In this document: positions 26,374 through 33,530 of the stretch, one piece after another | How the letters are laid out: every line of letters starts with the position of its first letter | Numbering within the stretch: the stretch's first letter is position 1 | Assembly: GCA_913056275.1 (NCBI GenBank) | Contig: CAJXLP010000003.1 | Location: 23,581 to 87,580 of the forward strand | From: an uncultured Mycoplasmatota bacterium | GTDB lineage: Bacteria > Bacillota_I > Bacilli_A > Izemoplasmatales > Izemoplasmataceae | DNA length: 64,000 bases | Direction of reading: 5' to 3' | Notes under the pieces: generated by a model | Databases searched by the model: none | What the model saw: only the letters and a program-made list of their open reading frames with translations | What the model was told of the DNA's origin: nothing | Made by a program: the position numbers and the translations under genes

Positions 26374-27594
26374 TTATTTTTTTCTTAAAGCAAAGAATGC
26401 CCCACCAGCAACACCAATAACGCCCAATACAATGCCTGCAATCAATAATGGATTCATCTCATCTTCAAGCTCAGGTTCTGGATCAGGCTCAGGCTCAAGC
26501 TCAGGTTCTGGATCAGGTTCAGGCTCAGGTTCAGGCTCAGGTTCTGGTTCGTTATTTAAAGGAGCAATAGTATACTGTCCTTCTTCGTTCATTGATCCAA
26601 CAACAAGTGTTACATCTTCTGCCACTAATAATTCGTTATCAACGGTCTGTGCCGCATTATCATCTGTTAAACCATTATTTACAATGATTCGATTGACCCA
26701 TGTTGGAAGTAATACGCTGAATTCATTTGCTTCTTCATCGTAATCAGCTGGTTCACCAGGCCATGACGAGTAAACATTTGTCCCATCAGGATGTGACCAA
26801 GCCCATATATGTGGTTCCGTCCATTCATTAGGTACTTCCAATGTTACTTTGAAGGTATCACCGAGAACGACGGGTTTTTCAGAAGAAATTTCTCCAACAT
26901 ATTGTCCATCTTCGTTGGGGGTTTCATCGATTAGAATGTATGAGTCCCCCTCACCAATTTCAAAATCAATTGTTTGTAATACGTCTGTATCTCCAAAATT
27001 ATTGATGATAACGCGATTAGTTGTTGCAGGAACTTCGGTGCGGAACCAACCGTCATCCAATAGACTCATTTCAGCACCCGGCCAATTCTCATAAACGTTA
27101 ACTCCTTCTGGATGTTGCCATGCCCATATACCTGCAGTGTCCCAATCGATTGGGACATATGCATTTATATATTTTGTAGCCACGTATTCAGGTAATTCAC
27201 CAGATGTCGCTGAACTCTCTGAGATCTCAGCCGTGACAGACTCACCGCCTTCGGTAATTGTAATCCAAACATTTGCATCAGGTATTGCTAAATCACTAGT
27301 TTGGACAGACCCTTCGTTAGCATTGATTATGACACTATCCATACTTGCGGGGACATATAGGTAATACCAACCTGGATTATTTTCATCCATAACCATGGGT
27401 TTACCCGGCCATCCCAAATTGGCGTAGGCATTATCTCCAGCCTCGTTAAATGCCCAAACATGTGGTGCTTCCCACGTTTCAGGAACCTCTGCATAGACAA
27501 TGTAAGCCTCATCTTCAGCGAATATAATTTCTGCACTTAATGTGAAAAACAGAGAAAATAATAAAGTAATACCAACCATTAAATATTTTTTCAT
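26374..27594 (-). CDS. Surface protein with three CBM26-like starch-binding modules
   Basis: Signal peptide (~1-26, cleavage near IFA-EDE), then three modules (~30-120, 141-235, 248-345) sharing W-x-x-xxIWAW, Y-xxWPG and VIINN motifs typical of CBM26/CBM25-like starch-binding domains. A Glu-Pro rich stalk (349-377) leads to a C-terminal membrane helix (MNPLLIAGIVLGVIGV...) and FFALRKK. There is no LPXTG, so anchoring is by the helix. No catalytic domain is present; the protein probably captures starch for the neighbouring amylase and transporter. First gene of the operon, with a CRE-like site at its promoter. Confidence 0.85.
   Translation of the reverse strand: MKKYLMVGITLLFSLFFTLSAEIIFAEDEAYIVYAEVPETWEAPHVWAFNEAGDNAYANLGWPGKPMVMDENNPGWYYLYVPASMDSVIINANEGSVQTSDLAIPDANVWITITEGGESVTAEISESSATSGELPEYVATKYINAYVPIDWDTAGIWAWQHPEGVNVYENWPGAEMSLLDDGWFRTEVPATTNRVIINNFGDTDVLQTIDFEIGEGDSYILIDETPNEDGQYVGEISSEKPVVLGDTFKVTLEVPNEWTEPHIWAWSHPDGTNVYSSWPGEPADYDEEANEFSVLLPTWVNRIIVNNGLTDDNAAQTVDNELLVAEDVTLVVGSMNEEGQYTIAPLNNEPEPEPEPEPEPDPEPELEPEPDPEPELEDEMNPLLIAGIVLGVIGVAGGAFFALRKK
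26464..26550 (-). repeat. Glu-Pro coding repeat (surface stalk)
   Basis: Low-complexity tandem hexamer-like repeat (CAGGTTCTGG / CAGGCTCA units on the plus strand) encoding alternating Glu/Asp-Pro residues. Such tracts can vary in length between isolates. Confidence 0.85.
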
Positions 27595-27641
27595 TTGACT
27601 CTCCTTATAGATTTTTTCAAACTGTTTTATAAGTTAAGTCC

Positions 27642-27695
27642 ATTATATGAGAGAAATAAAAGCGTTTACAACAATCCTATATCAAAACGTTTTCA
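27642..27695 (-). promoter_or_regulatory. Maltodextrin operon promoter with CRE-like and LacI-type sites
   Basis: Minus strand: -10 TATAAT (27642-27647) with TTGTAA 18 bases upstream. TGTAAACGCTTTTA (27657-27670) overlaps the -35 and differs by one position from the CcpA CRE consensus. A second near-perfect dyad, TGAAAACGTTTTGA (27682-27695), lies just upstream and could be a CRE or the operator of the locus LacI regulator. Further upstream, ATCGC-TTT-GCGAT (27714-27726) is another small inverted repeat. Confidence 0.65.
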
Positions 27696-27804
27696 TATAA
27701 TAAACTACAGAAAATCGCTTTGCGATGCGTTTTAAATCAAATTATTAATAAGTTTAAAAATTGTTTTCTGAAAATATATTTAGTAACTTTTTCACAGTTT
27801 TTGT

Positions 27805-29289
27805 CTATTTTCTTGTGTAGATTCGATACTCAAACGGTTGAATTTGAAGATTTTCAACTTGATTGAACAATTGTGTCTGATTGCCCTGATGAGTCCAATG
27901 ATTTCTAAATCCAGCAAGGTGGAGTTCGATAGATTGAACCTCGCCTGTTAAATTCGCTACGACTAATACTTGATTCGAAAAATCTGGCGTCGTCCGAACA
28001 AAACTAAACACGTGCTCATTCATGTCTTCAAGAATGTATGTGGATTGCACCGTATTGGTTGCATAAAGCGCTGGGTTTGCATCCCTCAATTCAATTAAAG
28101 AGCGAATAGCTTCGCTATGAGAATACTCCCCCCAGGCAATCACATCTTTTTCGAAAAAAGCGAGCGAGGTTTCTTGGTCAGCTTCTTGGCCATTATAAAT
28201 GAGTGGCATGCCGGGTAGTGTAAAGGTCAGCATCCGCATGACTGGATATAAGTCACCCATCCGTAGTGCGTGTGTTCCTTCCCATGAATTAACGTCATGA
28301 TTGGTGGTAAACAGAAGTGGGAATGAGCCAGACAAATAGCGGTCATGTGTCACGTTTAAATAGTTAATCAGCCCTGTTTCATCGGCGTTTGACTCTGCAA
28401 TTTGATGCATTTCATGCAGTAAATGCCAACCTCCGTAATTGGTATTAAAAATGTTGAACCAGTCAAACCGTGAATTATCTTCGGCCAGCAAGAACGCATC
28501 AGAATTCACCGCTCTGACGGCATCGTCAACCGCCTCCCAAACGTGATTTGGCACACTTCCAGCCACATCAGCTCGATACCCATCGACCCCTTTTTCAATC
28601 CAAAAGGCCGTCATCTCTGCTAATTCATCTACCAGAGCCTCGTTCGCATGGTTTAAATCAGCCACATCAGTCCAGTCGGTGCCTTGTGGGTGAATAATTT
28701 CTCCATCAACTTGCGTATAATACTCCGGGTGCTCAGTGATCCATGGATGATCCCAACCGGTATGATTAATGACTAAATCTAAAATCACGGTAAAACCCAA
28801 TTCTTTCGCAGTGCTTAACAAATCTTCAAAGTCTGTCATTGTCCCAAATTCAGGATTGACCGCCTGGTAATCACTGATCGCATAGTAGGAGCCGAGTGAC
28901 CCCTTACGCAACGTTTCTGAGATGGGATGAATGGGCATTAACCACAAAATATCGACTCCCAGTTCTTGGAGTCTTGGAAGGTCTGCTTCAAAAGCTTTAA
29001 ATGTCCCGGCTTCTGAATACTGTCGAATGTTGACTTCGTACATGACGGCCCGGTCCACGTCAAAATCATACGTATGATTGGATGCGGGTACATCCGCCGA
29101 TTGTCCGATCAGCGTCGGAAAGACCGTCGATGGTCTAAGCGGTGGGAACGTGCAGGGTATTGTGGGATCGCCCTCAACCGCCTCACAATCAACCACCGCC
29201 GACTGCTCAGGCTCATTAGGGTCGCTTTCACAGGCCCCTATTATGAGAGTGACAACACTCAGACTGATCCATAGCATTAACTTTTTCAT
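27805..29289 (-). CDS. Alpha-amylase family lipoprotein (GH13)
   Basis: Exported starch-degrading enzyme: signal peptide with lipobox IIGAC (Cys20). GH13 motifs DLVINHTG, GYRADVAG (nucleophile Asp), FLLAEDN (acid/base Glu) and FTTNHD. 494 residues. Being lipid-anchored, it would release maltodextrins at the cell surface for the ABC importer. It has its own intergenic region upstream of the CBM protein gene, and its base composition is closer to the rest of the window than to the AT-rich transporter genes. Confidence 0.92.
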   Translation of the reverse strand: MKKLMLWISLSVVTLIIGACESDPNEPEQSAVVDCEAVEGDPTIPCTFPPLRPSTVFPTLIGQSADVPASNHTYDFDVDRAVMYEVNIRQYSEAGTFKAFEADLPRLQELGVDILWLMPIHPISETLRKGSLGSYYAISDYQAVNPEFGTMTDFEDLLSTAKELGFTVILDLVINHTGWDHPWITEHPEYYTQVDGEIIHPQGTDWTDVADLNHANEALVDELAEMTAFWIEKGVDGYRADVAGSVPNHVWEAVDDAVRAVNSDAFLLAEDNSRFDWFNIFNTNYGGWHLLHEMHQIAESNADETGLINYLNVTHDRYLSGSFPLLFTTNHDVNSWEGTHALRMGDLYPVMRMLTFTLPGMPLIYNGQEADQETSLAFFEKDVIAWGEYSHSEAIRSLIELRDANPALYATNTVQSTYILEDMNEHVFSFVRTTPDFSNQVLVVANLTGEVQSIELHLAGFRNHWTHQGNQTQLFNQVENLQIQPFEYRIYTRK

Positions 29290-29360
29290 TTTCTCTCCTA
29301 CGTGCGATACTTATTATTGTAAGCGATATTAAGGTAAACTGTCATTACGGAGGGTTTTTT

Positions 29361-29885
29361 ATGAAAAACGCACTAATCGTAGTCGATATGCAAAATGACT
29401 TTGTGGACGGGGCTTTAGGATTCGAAGGTGCCCAAAAAGTGATTCCAGTAATTACTCAAAAAATTAAAGCCGCACGCAAAAGTGACACGCGTGTCATATT
29501 CACGATGGATACGCACTATGATGACTATTTAGAGACCGTTGAAGGGGACCATTTACCCGTACCGCATGGTATTGAGGGCACGCATGGGCATGCCTTGGTA
29601 GAAGCGATCAACGCGTTGAAAAAAGCCGCTGATCCCGTATTTAAAAAACCGACCTTTCCGTCTTTAGACCTTGCCAATTATTTAAAACAAGAAGGGTATG
29701 AACACGTTGAGTTATGTGGATTAGTCTCTAGCATGTGTGTCATTTCCAACGCGGTGATGGCGAAAGCGGCACTTCCCAATGCAAAGATTGTCGTTGATGC
29801 CACCGCTACGACCACCTTTGATTCAACCTTTCAAACCCAAACACTTAGTATGCTCACTCATTTGCACATTGATGTCATCGAATAG
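29361..29885 (+). CDS. Isochorismatase-family cysteine hydrolase, nicotinamidase-like
   Basis: Cysteine hydrolase with the Asp-Lys-Cys triad visible: Asp9 in VVDMQNDF, Lys in VFKKPTFP, Cys in SSMCVISN. 174 residues. PncA-type nicotinamidases have this layout, but substrate cannot be fixed. The metal-site residues DTHYDDY...H resemble nicotinamidase. Starts after GGAGGG; 8 bases before the flavin reductase gene, likely one transcript. Confidence 0.8.
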   Translation: MKNALIVVDMQNDFVDGALGFEGAQKVIPVITQKIKAARKSDTRVIFTMDTHYDDYLETVEGDHLPVPHGIEGTHGHALVEAINALKKAADPVFKKPTFPSLDLANYLKQEGYEHVELCGLVSSMCVISNAVMAKAALPNAKIVVDATATTTFDSTFQTQTLSMLTHLHIDVIE

Positions 29886-29893
29886 GAGACGAT

Positions 29894-30496
29894 ATGCCAA
29901 CTTTTAATCCAAATGATATTCACCCTCGTCATTTTTATCAATTATTTATGGGGAGTTTAGTTCCCCGACCAATCGCTTGGGCCCTCACGCAAAACGAAGA
30001 TCAAACCCTCAATTTAGCGCCCATGAGTTGTTTTTCTGCGGTGAACACCAGACCTCCCATGGTCATGATGTCCATTGGTGAACAAGACGGAGACCTCAAG
30101 CACACGACGGCGAATATTTTAAGAGCCAAAGAAGTCGTCATTCATATCCCTGAGTTTCATCAGTTAGATGCCGTTCATCAATCTGCGGGCCATTACCCGA
30201 AGGATGCGAGTGAAGTGGACGCGTTGGGTTTAGAAACAGAGCCATCTCAAGTCATTGGCACACCGTCTTTAAAGGCCTCGCGCGTTCGCATGGAATGCAC
30301 ACTCCATAGCGTCCATGAACTCCCGAGCAATCACGTCTTATTTTTAAACGTTGAACGATTAATTATTGATGACAGTGTCATGGAAAACGGGACCATCTCA
30401 AATGCCTTATTTAAGCCGATTGCCCGGATATCTGGCGGCTATTACGCAGGCTTAACCCAACCGATTCATTTAAAAAAATACCCAATTCGGTCATAA
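29894..30496 (+). CDS. Flavin reductase family protein
   Basis: FMN-binding split-barrel protein. Motif VPRPIAWALT...LNLAPMSCFSAVNTRPPMV (in part SCFSAVNTRPP) matches the flavoprotein/flavin reductase-like family. 200 residues. Strong AGGAGA site before ATG. Downstream of the cysteine hydrolase, with which it is probably cotranscribed. Substrate unknown. Confidence 0.85.
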   Translation: MPTFNPNDIHPRHFYQLFMGSLVPRPIAWALTQNEDQTLNLAPMSCFSAVNTRPPMVMMSIGEQDGDLKHTTANILRAKEVVIHIPEFHQLDAVHQSAGHYPKDASEVDALGLETEPSQVIGTPSLKASRVRMECTLHSVHELPSNHVLFLNVERLIIDDSVMENGTISNALFKPIARISGGYYAGLTQPIHLKKYPIRS

Positions 30497-30546
30497 ATCG
30501 TGAATTATTCGGTATAATATTTTTTGTAATGGATAGGAGAAAAATT

Positions 30547-31119
30547 ATGAAAAATATATTGACGGTACCGAATCTATTATCGATGTCTAGAATTATCTTT
30601 TTACCAGTACTCATTTATTTGGTGTTAATTGAAGAGCGCTTTATGTTTTTGTGGGGCTATTTAATCCTTGGATCAACGGATGCGTTTGACGGCTATTTAG
30701 CGCGTAAATTCAAATCGGTCAGCGAATTTGGTAAAACCATTGATTCGTTTGCGGATGTATTCTTCTATATCGGGACTGCGTGGTTTATTTACCGACTCTA
30801 TCCCGATTATTTAATGCCTAACTGGAATTTGCTTATGGGATTCTTTGGCTTATTTGCCCTGTCATTTTTAATTTCCAGCATCCTTTATAAAGTGCCAATC
30901 ATGATGCACACCTCATTACTTCGGTATGGCGCAGTCTTAATATACATTCTCGTTATCATGTCTTATTTCTTTGATACGACGCTGTTTGTTGGATTTATCT
31001 TGTTTTATTATTTAATCGCCTTTACAGAAGAAATATTCATTTTCATCTTACATCCCGGATTCGACCGAGATGCGAAAAGTATTTGGCATTTACATGCGTC
31101 AAAAAAACGGGCTTCTTAA
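30547..31119 (+). CDS. pgsA: CDP-alcohol phosphatidyltransferase (PgsA-like)
   Basis: Membrane enzyme of phospholipid synthesis, probably CDP-diacylglycerol-glycerol-3-phosphate phosphatidyltransferase. The CDP-alcohol motif D-x2-DG-x2-AR-x8-G-x3-D-x3-D is present (DAFDGYLAR...GKTIDSFAD). About five helices, 190 residues. ATG 30547 follows AGGAGA; the ATG at 30529 lies upstream of that site. Its last codons are part of the shared terminator. The final residues KKRAS are mirrored in the convergent gene. Confidence 0.83.
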   Translation: MKNILTVPNLLSMSRIIFLPVLIYLVLIEERFMFLWGYLILGSTDAFDGYLARKFKSVSEFGKTIDSFADVFFYIGTAWFIYRLYPDYLMPNWNLLMGFFGLFALSFLISSILYKVPIMMHTSLLRYGAVLIYILVIMSYFFDTTLFVGFILFYYLIAFTEEIFIFILHPGFDRDAKSIWHLHASKKRAS

Positions 31120-31140
31120 TCTAAGAAGCCCGTTTTTTTT
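31101..31140. terminator. Bidirectional terminator read as coding sequence from both sides
   Basis: Perfect stem AAAACGGGCTTCTTA / TAAGAAGCCCGTTTT with loop ATC. Each strand of the stem encodes the C-terminal KKRAS of one of the two convergent genes. Confidence 0.93.
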
Positions 31141-31618
31141 CCGTCCGTTTTTTCAGTTTTTTCAGTTTCGGTCGCACATAGCGTTGCGCGACGATGGGAA
31201 ATCCGTTACTAAGTATAAAATAAGCGGTAATGACGAGACTCGCCCACAGTGGATTGAATAAGTAGAACACCGCTGCCGGTAAAATTTGAATCCAGTGAGA
31301 AAATTCAGCCCGTCTTGTTTCTGTGATGAATTGATCGTAATATTCCACCGATGTGTCTGTCAGTGATTTTTTTTGGAACCCATCTTTAAACAAGGCAGCC
31401 CCATCAGGGAGGTATTTTTTCCACTTTTTAATGAAAAAGATTTTTTCATAAATTTTACCATTTGCTTCCCATTTAAACGTTTGACTCCACCAAGTGTCTG
31501 ATTCAAATAACCGGCTCGGTAACGCGATTGAAAGTTTCGCAAGACTTAAATGAGCGGCAAGGATTCCTCCTACATTCAAGGCAATCAAAAGCCAACCGTC
31601 TACGTTAAATACGGGCAT
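31121..31618 (-). CDS. crtO: Glycosyl-4,4'-diaponeurosporenoate acyltransferase family protein (CrtO-like)
   Basis: 165-residue membrane protein with the family pattern W-x5-FKWE...IYEK..FIKKWKKYLPDGA, then F-ITETRRAE-HW and NGFPIVAQRY. In Staphylococcus, CrtO esterifies the glucose of the carotenoid intermediate in staphyloxanthin synthesis. Start shares one base with the crtQ-like stop, so they form an operon. No CrtM, CrtN or CrtP is nearby. The real acceptor may be another glycolipid. Confidence 0.83.
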   Translation of the reverse strand: MPVFNVDGWLLIALNVGGILAAHLSLAKLSIALPSRLFESDTWWSQTFKWEANGKIYEKIFFIKKWKKYLPDGAALFKDGFQKKSLTDTSVEYYDQFITETRRAEFSHWIQILPAAVFYLFNPLWASLVITAYFILSNGFPIVAQRYVRPKLKKLKKRTEKKRAS

Positions 31619-32715
31619 TACTCATCTCCTAAATCAATGTCCCGGCCGCGCCACTGGACACGACGTTTCACGCGTGTATTCACCACACTAATCACGAACA
31701 CGCTTAAGAAATAAAGCGCGTGAAAAGGGAATAATAAAATGGTCAGCCATGAGAAGTTACCGACCCTGCGGGCCATCCAAAATAGTTCGACTCCAGCCGC
31801 TATATACAAAGCAAGCTGGACCCACGATGGGCTCTCCATCCAAAGGGGTCTTAAAAAAGCCCCATACAGACTGGTCAGCCAAAGACTGACTAAAATCATG
31901 TTGCCAACACCGATCAAGATGGCACCGGTCGCAAAGCTCTTTGACCAACCAAAGATGCTTTCTTTAAAGCCCCCCGGATACATCCGAAAGGAAATGGCTC
32001 CGGTTCCAACTAATGATTTGATCGGTCGATTTTCTTCTAAAAACACTTTTCCCATTTCAATATCATCCAGCACACTTTGATTAACATTCTTATGTGCTTC
32101 AACGCGCGCATAATCGGTTTGACTCATGACTTGAACCGGACCGTAAAATACTCGCGGTTTGAGGCGTCTTTGAAACGGGGTGTATAAATTCGACGCCATC
32201 AAGATTACAACGTTAAAAATGGCCGATAACTGTTCATAGGGTTGTTTCATTAAATGGTAAGGTTGAATCGATAATGGGGATTCACCCGCGGCATATTCCT
32301 GCAGTATTTTATCAATGCCACCCGGTTCAAACGTAGTATCGGCATCCAGCAGCATCAGCGTCTCATGCTGCGCAGCTTCTTTCCCTTGATAAAGCGCCCA
32401 GGATTTCCCTCGCCACCCTTTGGGGAGTGGTTTAGAGCGAATGACTGTTGCTCCAAAATCTTCGGCAATTTGGGCGGTGTCATCGGTCGAATCATCGTCA
32501 ATCACGATCAGCTCACCTAAAAAATCGTTGGCTTTAATCGAGGCGAGTAAGGGTTTGATACGTAAGGCTTCATTCCGCGCTGGAATCAATATGGTCACAT
32601 CGCTTGATAGCCCTTCGCCCGGCGACTTTCCTTTGAATGAAGGAATCTTCCACATTAAAAAGATACCCACTAAAAGTCCTGTGATATAGATGCTGTTTAA
32701 AATAATATTTGCCAT
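31618..32715 (-). CDS. crtQ: Family 2 glycosyltransferase, CrtQ-like
   Basis: Membrane-bound GT2 enzyme: N-terminal helix, GT-A core with ILIPARNE, IDDDSTDDT and LLDADTTF (DXD), followed by QxxRW-like region and C-terminal helices. Resembles 4,4'-diaponeurosporenoate glycosyltransferase. Coupled to the CrtO-like acyltransferase, so the pair would make an acylated glycosyl lipid. 365 residues. Confidence 0.85.
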   Translation of the reverse strand: MANIILNSIYITGLLVGIFLMWKIPSFKGKSPGEGLSSDVTILIPARNEALRIKPLLASIKANDFLGELIVIDDDSTDDTAQIAEDFGATVIRSKPLPKGWRGKSWALYQGKEAAQHETLMLLDADTTFEPGGIDKILQEYAAGESPLSIQPYHLMKQPYEQLSAIFNVVILMASNLYTPFQRRLKPRVFYGPVQVMSQTDYARVEAHKNVNQSVLDDIEMGKVFLEENRPIKSLVGTGAISFRMYPGGFKESIFGWSKSFATGAILIGVGNMILVSLWLTSLYGAFLRPLWMESPSWVQLALYIAAGVELFWMARRVGNFSWLTILLFPFHALYFLSVFVISVVNTRVKRRVQWRGRDIDLGDE

Positions 32716-32737
32716 ATAAACCTCAGTGTTAGTATAA

Positions 32738-32760
32738 CAAAAAAACAGGCGTTTGCCTGT
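32738..32760 (-). terminator. Terminator after tRNA-Pro
   Basis: Minus-strand stem ACAGGC / GCCTGT with an AAAC loop followed by seven T. It ends the pyrR-tRNA-Pro transcript upstream of the crtQ-like gene. Confidence 0.85.
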
Positions 32761-32768
32761 TTATAAAG

Positions 32769-32845
32769 TGGTCGGGAAGACAGGATTTGAACCTGCGACC
32801 TCCTCGTCCCGAACGAGGTGCTCTACCAAGCTAAGCTACTTCCCG
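32769..32845 (-). tRNA. tRNA-Pro (anticodon CGG)
   Basis: 77 bases including encoded CCA. Acceptor CGGGAAG/CTTCCCG, D-arm with AGCTTGGTAGAGC, anticodon stem CCTCG/CGAGG with loop TTCGGGA, T-arm GCAGGTTCAAATCCTGT. Reads CCG codons. Its first 10 bases overlap the end of pyrR, including the pyrR stop. Confidence 0.96.
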
Positions 32846-33342
32846 GGAATATCATCCAAATATACACTCATCGTGTGCGTATCGACCACGATTTTTTCTG
32901 AGTGTGAGGTGGGAATATTTTTCCCGATAAAATCTGGACGAATAGGGAGTTCTCGGTGTCCGCGGTCAACCAGGATTGCAAGGTTAATGGCCGCCGGCCG
33001 TCCAGGAATCATCAAGGCATCCATGGCTGCTCTGACGCTGCGTCCTGTATATAAGACGTCATCGACTAAAATGATTCGTTTACCGTCAGTTTCAATGGCA
33101 TGTTTAACGAGAGATTTATTCGGCGTATCATCTCTAAACGGAGCAATATCTAAGGCAAATACAGGCACCTCTTGGCCACTAAATTCGGCCAAAAAAAAGC
33201 CGATCTTTTCAGCCAGTGGCACCCCTTTTTTTTGAATGCCTACTAAGATTAAATCGTCTAACGTTTCGTGCGTTTCGATAATCTCATGGGTCATCCGTTT
33301 AAGCGTCCGTTCAGTCGCATCTTGAGTTAATATTTCTTTCAT
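32836..33342 (-). CDS. pyrR: Bifunctional pyr operon regulator / uracil phosphoribosyltransferase
   Basis: RNA-binding attenuation protein with a PRTase fold. PRPP loop IILVDDVLYTGRS is visible and the C-terminus is short (DDIPGK). 168 residues. The TAG stop lies inside the tRNA-Pro acceptor stem. It is divergent from a uracil permease whose leader has a PyrR-type hairpin, so it probably controls that gene. Possible -10 TATAAT at 33361-33366 on the minus strand. Confidence 0.95.
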   Translation of the reverse strand: MKEILTQDATERTLKRMTHEIIETHETLDDLILVGIQKKGVPLAEKIGFFLAEFSGQEVPVFALDIAPFRDDTPNKSLVKHAIETDGKRIILVDDVLYTGRSVRAAMDALMIPGRPAAINLAILVDRGHRELPIRPDFIGKNIPTSHSEKIVVDTHTMSVYLDDIPGK

Positions 33343-33378
33343 CGATTACTCCTTGACATAATTATAACAAAAAAAGGC

Positions 33379-33407
33379 TTGTTGCAATCTGTAATATATG
33401 GTAAAGT
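33379..33407 (+). promoter_or_regulatory. Promoter of uracil permease leader
   Basis: TTGTTG (33379-33384), 17-base spacer, TAAAGT (33402-33407). Predicted start near 33414, leaving a leader of about 117 bases. Confidence 0.6.
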
Positions 33408-33421
33408 TTTTTCAAAGAGGT

Positions 33422-33498
33422 CCTTTAAAGCATGCCTGTGAGCATACTAAGGTCACGCATTTCGACGGCTTATAAGGGCACCCTTTGGGTGTTTTTTT
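33422..33498 (+). promoter_or_regulatory. PyrR-binding RNA hairpin and attenuator terminator
   Basis: Lower stem CCTT/AAGG (33422-33425 / 33449-33452), internal bulge, upper stem AGCATGC/GCATACT with one mismatch, and hexaloop CTGTGA, which fits the CNGNGA loop bound by PyrR. Downstream, CACCC-TTT-GGGTG followed by seven T (33479-33498) is the terminator. PyrR with UMP would favour termination. Confidence 0.85.
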
Positions 33499-33530
33499 AT
33501 GGGGCTCTCTTAAAAAATAAGGAGGTTTCA

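Noticed and set aside
26464..26550. CRISPR-like repeat
   Set aside because: Short in-frame hexamer units with no spacers, encoding a Glu-Pro stalk.
26432..26743. Plus-strand ORF rich in Gly-Ser repeats
   Set aside because: It is the reverse-strand shadow of the Glu-Pro stalk of the starch-binding protein.
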